Assembly: GCA_025935155.1 (NCBI GenBank)
Contig: JAICVV010000002.1
Coordinates: forward strand, 1-21,407
Origin: Alphaproteobacteria bacterium
GTDB lineage: Bacteria; Pseudomonadota; Alphaproteobacteria; Micropepsales; Micropepsaceae
Length of the DNA: 21,407 nucleotides
Direction: 5' to 3'
Below the pieces are notes generated by a model. It searched no databases. It was not told the origin of the DNA and saw nothing but the letters and a program-made list of their open reading frames with translations. Numbering within the stretch: the first letter of the stretch is position 1; each line of letters begins with the position of its first letter. A program made the position numbers and the translations under genes. Below are positions 7,911 through 14,998 of the stretch, one piece after another.

Positions 7911-7917
7911 GGCCGCA

Positions 7918-8571
7918 ATGGTCACTTCGATCTCCACGCCTGCAGAGCGGGTGTACTCCCGGCGCGAGCGCACTGTAGACTTGGCGATCCACGTTGCCGG
8001 CGTGATCTTCGCGCTGAACGCGGCGCTCTGGCTGCTATGGCATATCACCGGATTATCGGTGGTGATCAGCGTCTCGGTCTATTGCGCCGGGCTGCTCGCG
8101 ATGATTATCGCGTCCGCCACCTACAATCTGTGGCCGGCGCACCGTCCGGCAAAGCAATGGCTCCGGCGGCTCGACCATTCCGCAATCTTCATCATGATCG
8201 CAGCCACCTACACGCCGTTTGCGGCGAACCGGCTGTCACATCCGGCCGATGCCATCATTCTGGCGGCCATATGGTCGTGCGCCACGTTCGGGATTGTTTT
8301 AAAGATCGCGTTCCCCCGCCGCTTCGAGCTGGCGGGCATCGCGCTTTACATCGCGATGGGATGGATGGCGGTGACGGTCCTCAAGCCGCTGGCGTCCACG
8401 GTGGCCGCGGTCGATTTCTGGCTGCTGATCGCCGGCGGTGTTGTCTACTCGGCGGGCATCGCGTTTTACATGATCGAGCGCATTCCGTTTCACAAGGCGA
8501 TCTGGCACGGGTTCGTGCTGGTCGCAGCCATGCTGCACTTCACCGCGATTGCGCTCGAATTCGCTGCCTGA
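7918..8571 (+). CDS. Haemolysin III (HlyIII/PAQR) family membrane protein
   Basis: A 217-residue inner-membrane protein with seven predicted helices at roughly 23-44, 47-72, 87-106, 111-131, 137-156, 161-181 and 188-217. Family landmarks are SATYNLWP near the end of helix 2, LDHSAIFIMIAATYTPFA in helix 3 and the histidines of IWHGFVLVAAMLHF in the last helix. In PAQR proteins the Ser, Asp and His residues build a zinc site suggesting hydrolase activity. The haemolysin name is historical; physiological function is unknown. The start at 7918 places the first helix correctly; in-frame GTG codons at 7861 and 7909 are alternatives. No ribosome-binding site is seen. It converges on gloB with nine bases between stops. 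Confidence 0.88.
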   Translation: MVTSISTPAERVYSRRERTVDLAIHVAGVIFALNAALWLLWHITGLSVVISVSVYCAGLLAMIIASATYNLWPAHRPAKQWLRRLDHSAIFIMIAATYTPFAANRLSHPADAIILAAIWSCATFGIVLKIAFPRRFELAGIALYIAMGWMAVTVLKPLASTVAAVDFWLLIAGGVVYSAGIAFYMIERIPFHKAIWHGFVLVAAMLHFTAIALEFAA

Positions 8572-8580
8572 TCTTGCATC

Positions 8581-9348
8581 TCAGAAGACGTCTTTGCGAC
8601 GGCGGATTTCCGCGAAGACAGCGGCATTGTCCGCATTTTCCATTCCCAGTGTGTGCCTGATCTCCAGTGAGGCTGGACGAAGGAACGGATTGGTCTTCTT
8701 CTCCAGACCCATTGTTGAAGGGACGGTCGGATGCGATTGCGCGCGCAATTCTGCCACCGCACGCATGCGCACCTGAAGATCCTGGTTGTCCGGCTCAACA
8801 GTCAGCGCAAAACGGCCGTTGCTCAACGTGTATTCGTGACCGCAATAGATGAGCGTGTCGTTCGGCAATTGCATCAGTTTGGACAGGCTGGACCACATCA
8901 TTTGCGGCGTGCCTTCGAACAGCCTGCCGCAACCCATGGCGAACAGCGTGTCTCCGGTGAAGGCGACGCCCTCGTCGCCGAATACAAAAGCGATGTGCGC
9001 GCGCGTGTGCGCCGGGATTTCCAGAATGCGCGCGGTGTGCGACCCAAATTGCCAGGGCGCCGCCTCGGTTAGACCGGTATCCAGCGCCGGAATCCGCTCG
9101 CGGTCCTTTTCTGGACCCACCACGACGGCACCGAATTCCTCCTTCAACGGAACGTTGCCGCCGGTGTGATCGAAGTGATGATGCGTGTTGAGAATATGCG
9201 TGAGCGTTAGCCCGCGGGCCGCCAGCGCCCGCTTCACCGGCTCCGGCTCGGATGGGTCCACAACCGCGCATAGGGCATCTGCCGGATCGTACAGCAGGTA
9301 GGCGTAATTGTCGGTCAGGCAGGGGACCGGTTCGACTGTCAGCGGCAT
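8581..9348 (-). CDS. gloB: Hydroxyacylglutathione hydrolase (glyoxalase II)
   Basis: This enzyme hydrolyses S-lactoylglutathione to lactate and glutathione, the second step of methylglyoxal detoxification. It has 255 residues, the standard length. The metallo-beta-lactamase motif THHHFDH gives H56, H58, D60 and H61; the other ligands are H114 (PAHT), D133 (TGDTLF) and H171 (CGHEYT). GRLFEG and the C-terminal glutathione-contacting region with NPFLR are present. ATG at 9348 was chosen because GAGAGG ends five bases upstream; an in-frame GTG at 9354 overlaps that site. It diverges from the methyltransferase gene over 76 bases, a pairing familiar from Alphaproteobacteria. Confidence 0.96.
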   Translation of the reverse strand: MPLTVEPVPCLTDNYAYLLYDPADALCAVVDPSEPEPVKRALAARGLTLTHILNTHHHFDHTGGNVPLKEEFGAVVVGPEKDRERIPALDTGLTEAAPWQFGSHTARILEIPAHTRAHIAFVFGDEGVAFTGDTLFAMGCGRLFEGTPQMMWSSLSKLMQLPNDTLIYCGHEYTLSNGRFALTVEPDNQDLQVRMRAVAELRAQSHPTVPSTMGLEKKTNPFLRPASLEIRHTLGMENADNAAVFAEIRRRKDVF

Positions 9349-9424
9349 GGGCACCTCTCACAAGTGTAACCTATCAGCGGCCGTGCTAGCGTTGAACGGG
9401 CAACTGAGAGGAAACGCCGGCACA

Positions 9425-10135
9425 ATGCTGTTCGATTCGGAGAATCTGGCAGCGTTTTACGTCTCTGCCCTCGGCCAGGTCACCCGCCGTCTGATCCAGC
9501 GGCGGCTGAAAACGGTTTGGCCGGACCTGCGCGGCACGCGCGTGCTTGGCCTCGGTTTTGCGATCCCCTATTTGCGCACCTTTACTCTGGATGCGGAGCG
9601 GACGATTGCCCTCATCCCCGAAGGTTTGGGCGCCTTTCGGTGGCCCAGCCAGAGATCGTTGTCGGCCATATCCGAAGAAGATGGCTTCCCTTTTCCCGAT
9701 GCGCTGTTTGACCGGGTTCTGCTGATCCACGGTCTGGAAGCCGCCGAATCCGTAAGACCCTTTATGCGGCAGGTCTGGCGCGTGCTCGCGCCGCATGGCC
9801 GGTTGCTCGTGGTGGTGCCGAACCGCACCAGTCTCTGGGCTCAGGTGGATCGCTCTCCCTTTGCGTATGGCCGCCCCTTCAGCCGCAACCAGCTCGACCG
9901 TCTCCTTCGCGATACCATGTTTGTGCCGGAACGATGGGGCACGGCGCTGCTGCTGCCGCCGATCAAAACGCGGCGGCTGGTACGAACCGGCACGGCGTGG
10001 GAGCGCGCCGGCACGATGCTTTGGCCGCGGCTCGCCGGCGTGCATGTGGTGGAAGCATCGAAGTCCATGTATGCACCGGCGCCACTCAAAAAGGCGCGGC
10101 GGATGAAGCCGGTTCTTTCACCTGCGCGGGCCTGA
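9425..10135 (+). CDS. Class I SAM-dependent methyltransferase-like protein
   Basis: A 236-residue soluble protein. The core looks like a class I methyltransferase: strand 1 with the glycine loop VLGLGFAIPYL (40-50), the strand-4 region with LFDRVLLIHGLE (94-105), then RQVWRVLAPHGRLLVVVPNR (about 115-134), the usual post-motif helix and strand. The SAM loop is atypical: the acidic residue after strand 1 and the GxGxG pattern are reduced to GLGFAIP, which I recall as usual for the gloB-linked alphaproteobacterial family. The C-terminus is basic. ATG at 9425 has AGAGGA about 12 bases upstream, a little far; longer readings start inside gloB. Substrate is unknown; MetW is a different, shorter family. 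Confidence 0.8.
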   Translation: MLFDSENLAAFYVSALGQVTRRLIQRRLKTVWPDLRGTRVLGLGFAIPYLRTFTLDAERTIALIPEGLGAFRWPSQRSLSAISEEDGFPFPDALFDRVLLIHGLEAAESVRPFMRQVWRVLAPHGRLLVVVPNRTSLWAQVDRSPFAYGRPFSRNQLDRLLRDTMFVPERWGTALLLPPIKTRRLVRTGTAWERAGTMLWPRLAGVHVVEASKSMYAPAPLKKARRMKPVLSPARA

Positions 10136-10154
10136 AAGAAAGTTCACGTTAGCC

Positions 10155-10181
10155 TCGCGATACGCAAAATCTCTATCGCGA
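10155..10181. repeat. Perfect 8-bp inverted repeat TCGCGATA-N11-TATCGCGA
   Basis: The arms at 10155-10162 and 10174-10181 are exact reverse complements separated by 11 bases. It begins 20 bases after the methyltransferase stop. It could form a stem-loop at the 3' end of that mRNA or be a dyad binding site. There is no U-tract after it on either strand. Confidence 0.5.
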
Positions 10182-10243
10182 AAATGTGAGGGTGATGCCG
10201 CGATGAACCGTCGGCAAACGCGCTATGCAACCCGCGCATGAGA

Positions 10244-10278
10244 AGCGGCAAAGCACGTTTTCACTGCGCATTGCCGCT
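10244..10278. repeat. Perfect 8-bp inverted repeat AGCGGCAA-N19-TTGCCGCT
   Basis: Arms at 10244-10251 and 10271-10278 are exact reverse complements. An additional 3-bp pair (10253-10255 with 10265-10267) inside would extend the stem past small bulges. It is the middle of three inverted repeats in a gap with no recognised gene. Confidence 0.45.
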
Positions 10279-10361
10279 AACGAAGCGAAGGCGTTACACC
10301 AGCGCAAACCCCTCATGCTCTCCATGCTCTTTTTTGCCGGCACAGCAACCCCACTTCCCGC

Positions 10362-10386
10362 GCACCGGCATCGCGTGCCGGGGTGC
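10362..10386 (+). repeat. Hairpin just upstream of a ribosome-binding site
   Basis: CCGGCA (10365-10370) pairs with TGCCGG (10376-10381) over a five-base loop. GCA (10362-10364) with TGC (10384-10386) extends it past a two-base bulge. It ends four bases before the GGAGGA site of the small secreted protein gene, so it may influence translation or mRNA stability. A run of six Ts at 10330-10335 lies further upstream. Confidence 0.4.
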
Positions 10387-10390
10387 AACC

Positions 10391-10396
10391 GGAGGA
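10391..10396 (+). promoter_or_regulatory. Strong ribosome-binding site fixing the start of the small secreted protein
   Basis: GGAGGA lies seven bases before the ATG at 10404 and is the best Shine-Dalgarno match in the window. It rules out the upstream in-frame ATG at 10383, which lies before the site. Confidence 0.75.
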
Positions 10397-10403
10397 ATAT
10401 AAA

Positions 10404-10670
10404 ATGCGGTACACTTTTATTGCAGGGTCCGTGCTGTCCCTTGGTCTGATATCATCGTCAGCTGCCCTTGCCGCCGATCCCAGCGATTCCGACTGCCGTC
10501 AGATGGACACACAGGTGAAGACGGCGCTTGAAAACAGCCAGTCGGCAAATCGCGATGAAGCAGCAAAGGAGCGCAATTCAGCGCTGCTTTACTGCAGTCG
10601 GGGTTATTACAAGATGGGCACCGCGCACTTCGCGCAGGCCCTGAAGCTGCTTGGTTCCGAAAAAAGCTAA
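10404..10670 (+). CDS. Small secreted two-cysteine protein, unknown function
   Basis: An 88-residue precursor. Residues 1-23 form a clear signal peptide (MRYTFIAGSVLSLGLISSSA) with an AxA-type cleavage site at ALA-AD. The mature chain of about 65 residues is mostly predicted helix and hydrophilic. It has two cysteines, one near its start (DSDCRQ) and one in LLYCSRGYYKMG, placed to join two helices by a disulfide. The C-terminal pattern, Cys then GYY, then a short amphipathic helix ending ALKLLG, is reminiscent of one tetratricopeptide-type helical hairpin. I do not recognise a named family. It has a strong ribosome-binding site, a hairpin upstream and a 13-bp terminator-like hairpin downstream, so it looks like a single-gene, well-translated unit. 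A periplasmic role is inferred only from the signal peptide. Confidence 0.8.
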   Translation: MRYTFIAGSVLSLGLISSSAALAADPSDSDCRQMDTQVKTALENSQSANRDEAAKERNSALLYCSRGYYKMGTAHFAQALKLLGSEKS

Positions 10671-10682
10671 ACCCGCTACGTG

Positions 10683-10713
10683 CAGGAGAGCCGCGGGAGG
10701 CGCGGCTCTCCTG
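10683..10713. terminator. Perfect 13-bp hairpin between the small secreted gene and metX
   Basis: CAGGAGAGCCGCG (10683-10695) and its exact complement (10701-10713) enclose the five-base loop GGAGG. It lies between convergent stops at 10670 and 10718, so it can serve both genes. No U-tract follows on either strand, like the hairpin between pckA and pheA. Confidence 0.7.
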
Positions 10714-10717
10714 GTCC

Positions 10718-11887
10718 CTACGCAATGCCCTGTTGTGCGGCGACGGAACCGAGAAAATTCCGCACCTGGCTGAACAGTTGTGGCTCGTCCAGCAGGAATG
10801 CGTCGTGGCCGCGGTGACTTACGATCTCGTGAAACTCGACCTTTGCACCGGCTTCGCGCAACGCTTCGGCAATCGCCCTGTTTTCGGATGTGGGAAACAG
10901 CCAATCGCTGGTGAATGAAACGACAAGAAAACGCGCCGTGACTTTCCGGAACGCGTTTTTCAGGTCGCCCCCGTGATCGGCGGCCAGGTCGAAGTAATCC
11001 ATCGCGCGGGTGATGTAGAGGTAGGAGTTGGCATCGAACCGCTCGGCGAAGGTGGTGCCCTGATGATGCAAATAGCTCTCGACCTGAAAGTCCGGCTCGA
11101 AGGCAAACGACAACGCATTTCGGTGTTGCAGGGAACGGCCGAATTTGCGGGCCAGCGCTTCTTCCGAGAGATAGCTGATGTGGCCCACCATGCGGGCAAT
11201 CGCCAGCCCCCTTTCCGGCCGCACGTTCTTTTCCAGATAGCGGCCGCCGCGCCAGTTGCCATCGGCCATAATGGCCTGACGGCCGATTTCGTGAAGGGCG
11301 ATGTTCTGCGCCGTGTGACGCGCGGCAGTGGCAATTGGCATTGCCGAAGCCACGCGGTCCGGATAGGCGGCTGCCCATTGCAGCACCTGCATTCCACCCA
11401 TCGATCCGCCTGTAACGCAGAGCAGCTTCTCGATGCCGAGTACATCCAGCAGCAGGGCTTCCGCGCGCATCATGTCGGCGATAGTTACGACCGGGAAATT
11501 GAGCGCGTATGGTTTGCCGGTCGCGGGATTTGTATCAGCGGGTCCCGTGCTACCCATGCAGCCGCCGATGACATTGGGGCAAAGGACGAAATAGCGCTCG
11601 GTATCGATCGGCTTGCCGGAGCCGATCATCGCCTCCCACCAGCCGGTGCGGCCCGTCATCGGGTGCTTGCCGGCAACGAACTGATCGCCGCTCAGCGCGT
11701 GGCAGACCAGCACGGCGTTGGAGCGTGCGCGGTTCAGTTCTCCGTAAGTTTGATACGCAATGGTGAATGGCGAGAGGTTGCGGCCGCACGCAAGCGGCAG
11801 CGGCTCTTCGAACTCGAGCGCAAAGCCGCGCGGCGCGCCTGGCGCACGCAGCGCCCGAGGAAAGTGCGGTTCGACGGCCCTGACCAT
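10718..11887 (-). CDS. metX: Homoserine O-acyltransferase (MetX family)
   Basis: This alpha/beta-hydrolase-fold enzyme acylates L-homoserine for methionine synthesis, using acetyl-CoA in classical MetX. It has 389 residues. The catalytic triad is visible: S162 in GGSMGGMQ, D328 in FTSDWLFP and H361 in [20 protein letters not shown] at 105-116 is the family signature region. Some MetX members use succinyl-CoA instead, and I cannot settle the acyl donor by eye. The ATG at 11887 lacks a ribosome-binding site; a TTGACA-like promoter puts the transcription start next to it, suggesting leaderless translation. It diverges from tyrC. No metW follows, although metX and metW are commonly adjacent in Proteobacteria; the gene beyond the terminator is an unrelated small secreted protein on the opposite strand. 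Confidence 0.95.
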   Translation of the reverse strand: MVRAVEPHFPRALRAPGAPRGFALEFEEPLPLACGRNLSPFTIAYQTYGELNRARSNAVLVCHALSGDQFVAGKHPMTGRTGWWEAMIGSGKPIDTERYFVLCPNVIGGCMGSTGPADTNPATGKPYALNFPVVTIADMMRAEALLLDVLGIEKLLCVTGGSMGGMQVLQWAAAYPDRVASAMPIATAARHTAQNIALHEIGRQAIMADGNWRGGRYLEKNVRPERGLAIARMVGHISYLSEEALARKFGRSLQHRNALSFAFEPDFQVESYLHHQGTTFAERFDANSYLYITRAMDYFDLAADHGGDLKNAFRKVTARFLVVSFTSDWLFPTSENRAIAEALREAGAKVEFHEIVSHRGHDAFLLDEPQLFSQVRNFLGSVAAQQGIA

Positions 11888-11892
11888 CCGCG

Positions 11893-11922
11893 CGCTTAGG
11901 TGCCACGGCCCCTCTGTGTCAA
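11893..11922 (-). promoter_or_regulatory. Candidate metX promoter (possibly leaderless)
   Basis: TTGACA (11922-11917 on the minus strand) is a perfect -35 box. TAAGCG follows after 18 bases at 11898-11893 as a weak -10. The next five bases lead straight into the ATG at 11887, so the start of transcription would fall at or beside the start codon. There is no room for a leader riboswitch if this promoter is the one used. Confidence 0.4.
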
Positions 11923-11932
11923 TCGCGCGGTT

Positions 11933-11960
11933 TTGCGTTTGTTTGTGCGGCGACTAACAT
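11933..11960 (+). promoter_or_regulatory. Candidate tyrC promoter
   Basis: TTGCGT (11933-11938) and TAACAT (11955-11960) are 16 bases apart. The implied leader before the ATG at 11995 is about 27 bases. It lies back to back with the metX promoter in the 107-base divergent gap. Confidence 0.3.
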
Positions 11961-11994
11961 CAGGCATCGAGCGCAAGCCGCAAGAAGACTCGCA

Positions 11995-12930
11995 ATGACC
12001 ATGGATTCGAAGCCGCTGTTCGGCAAAGTCGCGTTGCTCGGGATCGGACTGATCGGCTCGTCCATGGCACACGCCATGCGGCGGGCGGGGCTTGCCGCAC
12101 ACATTGCGGGTTTCGCACGCAACCCGGAAACGCTTGACGCAGCGGAACGCATCGGTTTCGCCGACAGCCTGCACGACGATCCGCGAGCGGCCGTGCGGGA
12201 TGCCGATTTCGTGGTTCTCGCTACGCCCGTTGGTGCCTTCGCGGAGCTGGCGAAAGAAATTGCTCCGCATCTGAAGCGCGGCGCCATCGTCAGCGATGCG
12301 GGTTCGGTCAAAACGGCGGTCATCGGCGCCGTCGCCCCGTATCTCCCGCAAGGCGTGCATTTCGTGCCCGCCCATCCCATTGCCGGGACCGAACAGTCCG
12401 GACCGGAAGCCGGTTTTGCGGAACTGTTCGACGGCCGCTGGTGTGTGCTGACGCCGGCGGCCGGCACCGATTCGCAGGCGATCGAAACCGTCAAAACCTT
12501 CTGGCGCCGTTGCGGGAGCGAAGTGGAGACGATGGATGCGAAGCACCACGATCTGGTGCTCGCCATCACCAGCCATGTGCCGCACCTGATCGCCTATAAT
12601 ATCGTCGGCACGGCGGACGATCTTGAAGCGGTGACGCAAGGCGAGGTGATCAAATACTCCGCCGGCGGCTTCCGCGATTTCACCCGCATCGCGGCCTCCG
12701 ACCCAACCATGTGGCGCGATGTGTTCCTCAACAACCGCGAAGCCGTGCTGGAGATGCTTGGCCGCTTCACCGAGGATTTGACGGCCCTTCAGCGCGCGAT
12801 CCGCTGGGGCGATGGCGAAACGCTGTTTAACCTGTTTACGCGCACGCGCGCCATCCGGCGCAGCATCATTGACGCGGGTCAGGATACGGCGGCGCCGAAC
12901 TTCGGCCGTTCACGGGCGCGCCGGAGCTGA
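11995..12930 (+). CDS. tyrC: Prephenate/arogenate (cyclohexadienyl) dehydrogenase
   Basis: This NAD(P)-dependent enzyme oxidatively decarboxylates prephenate or arogenate on the tyrosine branch. It has 311 residues, a monofunctional TyrA/TyrC form without chorismate mutase. The Rossmann loop LLGIGLIGSS is at 14-23, followed by VVLATPVGAF (73-82), VSDAGSVK (99-106), HPIAGTEQSGPEAG (127-140, catalytic H127) and the helix ITSHVPHLIAYN (191-202). GGFRDFTRIAASDPTMW is also a family hallmark. The C-terminus ends in a basic stretch, RSRARRS. ATG at 11995 (MTMDSK) is chosen; the ATG at 12001 is possible. The ribosome-binding site is a weak AAGAAG. It diverges from metX, and its last 21 bases overlap the convergent DUF2125 gene. 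Specificity for prephenate over arogenate cannot be read from sequence. Confidence 0.94.
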   Translation: MTMDSKPLFGKVALLGIGLIGSSMAHAMRRAGLAAHIAGFARNPETLDAAERIGFADSLHDDPRAAVRDADFVVLATPVGAFAELAKEIAPHLKRGAIVSDAGSVKTAVIGAVAPYLPQGVHFVPAHPIAGTEQSGPEAGFAELFDGRWCVLTPAAGTDSQAIETVKTFWRRCGSEVETMDAKHHDLVLAITSHVPHLIAYNIVGTADDLEAVTQGEVIKYSAGGFRDFTRIAASDPTMWRDVFLNNREAVLEMLGRFTEDLTALQRAIRWGDGETLFNLFTRTRAIRRSIIDAGQDTAAPNFGRSRARRS

Positions 12931-13788
12931 CGTCAGCGACATCCCGTTCCCGCCGAACCGAAGCTGATTCCCGCGACCGCCGCTGAGAGTGCCGCTCAGA
13001 TCGTGCAGATCGTCGAGCGACAGCGTGCCGTGAAAATGCAACATTTTGTCGGCTCTGGTTACGGCAAGATCGCGTATGGCGATGTTGCCGCCGTTGGCGC
13101 GCCAGGTTTCGAGCGCTGCATTGGGCGATTGTTCGCCTCGGAAAAGATTTCCCAGCAGATCGGGTTTCGTGAGACTTGCATTCGCCACAAGCGCGGAAAT
13201 CTCCGGGCCGATCCCCCGCGCGTAACCGCCGGCCGCGTGGGCGTTCTGGAAGCGCAGATAGAGATCGGCACCGTCACGCAGCACTCGGAAATGAAGTTGC
13301 GCATTGGCGGCGCGGAAATCCTGCCCATCCAGATCGGCGATCTCAGAGTCGAAGCGCGTGAGCTTGCCGCGATCCAGAATCGCACTGGCGCGAAACGTGC
13401 CGGGGAGAAACGCGAATCGATGTTGGCCGCCATGCGCATCCGTCCACGAGAGCGTTTGCTGGCCAGCCGCTTCCAGAATGGCCTGTACCCGTCCGTAGGT
13501 GAGCCGGTGCATGGCGAAATTCTCGCTGGTCCAAATAATGGGACCGCTCACATCGGCCACTTCTAACCGCAGATCCTTGAGAATGGTGTCGAGCCGGAAT
13601 GGAAATCCGGCCAGCCTTTTTTGCGAGAAGCTCATCCGGACGCCCGGCATGATCTCGTGCCCGTTCACGGCGTCGAGCTTCCTGGCCCACGCGCTGGCAA
13701 CGATCCACCAATGAAGCATCGCGATTGCCGCGAGGAGCAACAGCCCCACAAACGGCGCATACAAAAAAAAGCGGCTCGAGTAACGCAT
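12910..13788 (-). CDS. DUF2125 family membrane-anchored protein
   Basis: A 292-residue protein of unknown function. A transmembrane segment follows the start directly (FFLYAPFVGLLLLAAIAMLHWW, residues about 7-29), so the remainder probably lies in the periplasm. That part is beta-rich with repeated short hydrophobic strands, LAGFPFRLD, FAMHRLTYGRVQAIL and AGGYARGIGPEI, consistent with DUF2125, common in Alphaproteobacteria. The ATG at 13788 is ten bases after the ycaQ stop, with GGGTGGG-like purines just before; an in-frame GTG at 13794 is an alternative. It appears to be the third gene of nrdJ-ycaQ-DUF2125. Its 3' end overlaps tyrC by 21 bases on the other strand. The family call is from general resemblance, with moderate certainty. 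Confidence 0.78.
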   Translation of the reverse strand: MRYSSRFFLYAPFVGLLLLAAIAMLHWWIVASAWARKLDAVNGHEIMPGVRMSFSQKRLAGFPFRLDTILKDLRLEVADVSGPIIWTSENFAMHRLTYGRVQAILEAAGQQTLSWTDAHGGQHRFAFLPGTFRASAILDRGKLTRFDSEIADLDGQDFRAANAQLHFRVLRDGADLYLRFQNAHAAGGYARGIGPEISALVANASLTKPDLLGNLFRGEQSPNAALETWRANGGNIAIRDLAVTRADKMLHFHGTLSLDDLHDLSGTLSGGRGNQLRFGGNGMSLTSAPARP

Positions 13789-13798
13789 GCCCACCCGT

Positions 13799-14998
13799 TT
13801 AGCCGGTCTTGATCGCTGAATTTGGGAATACGATGTCGCGCACGCCCGCAAACCGTGCCTGTCGGGCGAGCTCCTGTTCCAGTTTTGCGCGCCGCTGCTT
13901 GCCCAGCGACAGGCCTTCCTCCATCCAAAGCCCCTTCACCAGAAGGCGGTCCTGCTCCCGCTCGGCTTTTATGTCGATGCGGCCCACCAGCCGGTCACCT
14001 TCCAGCAGTGGAAACACGTAATAGCCATGCTTGCGCTTGTGATGTGGCACATACACTTCGATGCGGTAGGCAAAGCCGAAAATCCGTTCGGCGCGACTCC
14101 GGTCGCGTAACAGCGGATCGAATGGAGACAGGGCCCGGAGGCGGGCCGGACGAGCGGGTAAAGCTGCGATCTGCGCCGCGATATCCGGACGGGCGATGGC
14201 CGCAAAGTCCCGATGTCCGGCCGCGCCTCTCAGCACAACATCCAGAAGGCGGCCGCGCTTCTTCTCCGCCGCGATCCACGCCTTCGCTTCGGCAATGGAG
14301 GCATGGTCCCAGAAATCGGCCAGCATTTTCGGCGTGGCAGCCCCGAGACGCTGCAACGCCTCGTCGCATGCCCACTCGATCGTGTCGCGTTGTGTGACCT
14401 TTCTTTCACGCAAGTTTGCTGGAATCGAACACTCTGCCAAATCGTAAATTTTTTCGAAGCCACGGCGCTGGATGACGGCCAGTTCGCCGCTGCGCCACAG
14501 AAACTCCAGTGCTGCTTTGGCCGGGCCCCAGCCCCACCACGGCCCGGTGCGGCCGCCCAGATGCAGCAGGTCCCGCGCCCGAACCGCACCATGTTCTGTC
14601 ACATGCGCGCGAACAGCCTTGAGAATGCGATCGTCGCAGAAGCGCTCGCGCCACCGTGCAATGCGCTTGCGCGTGGCCCTAAAGCGGTGCTGCCACCAAG
14701 GGTAGAACTCGACGGGGATGAGCGACGAATCGTGCGTCCAGTTCTCGAAAAAGAGTGGCGGCTCCTTCGCCTGCAATCGCTCGAGCTGCTTCGGCCGATA
14801 GGCACTGTTGCGGGCGAAGAGAATGTGATGGTGCGCCCGCTCCACAACACGGATGGGGTCCAACTGCACATAACCAAGTTTGCGAATGAGCGGAGCAACA
14901 GCGGCGGCGCTGCTGTTGGCGCGGGCGTCGGACAAGCCGGTACGCGCCAGAACGAGGGCTCGCGCTTTCTCATTCGGAATGATGAAAGGCGCCGCCAC
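13799..14998 (-). CDS. ycaQ: YcaQ/AlkX-family winged-helix DNA glycosylase-like protein
   Basis: A 399-residue protein of the HTH_42 family. E. coli YcaQ (AlkX) unhooks nitrogen-mustard interstrand crosslinks and removes N7-alkylguanine; Streptomyces AlkZ is related. The catalytic Q-x-D motif is visible as Q45-L46-D47 in YVQLDPIRVVERAHHHIL, with the conserved His run. Later elements typical of the family are ENWTHDSSLIP, WWGWGPAKAALEFLWRSGELAV (winged helix) and LSPFDPLLRDRSRAERIFGF, YVPHHKRKHGYYVFPLL. The GTG start at 14998 is the base after the nrdJ TGA, so the two genes abut exactly and no independent ribosome-binding site is evident; translational coupling is inferred. Biochemical activity is inferred from motif and family. 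Confidence 0.88.
   Translation of the reverse strand: MAAPFIIPNEKARALVLARTGLSDARANSSAAAVAPLIRKLGYVQLDPIRVVERAHHHILFARNSAYRPKQLERLQAKEPPLFFENWTHDSSLIPVEFYPWWQHRFRATRKRIARWRERFCDDRILKAVRAHVTEHGAVRARDLLHLGGRTGPWWGWGPAKAALEFLWRSGELAVIQRRGFEKIYDLAECSIPANLRERKVTQRDTIEWACDEALQRLGAATPKMLADFWDHASIAEAKAWIAAEKKRGRLLDVVLRGAAGHRDFAAIARPDIAAQIAALPARPARLRALSPFDPLLRDRSRAERIFGFAYRIEVYVPHHKRKHGYYVFPLLEGDRLVGRIDIKAEREQDRLLVKGLWMEEGLSLGKQRRAKLEQELARQARFAGVRDIVFPNSAIKTG

Noticed and set aside
10225..10449. 74-codon open frame overlapping the gap and start of the small secreted gene
   Set aside because: It has no ribosome-binding site, overlaps a better supported gene in another frame and shows no domain or signal.
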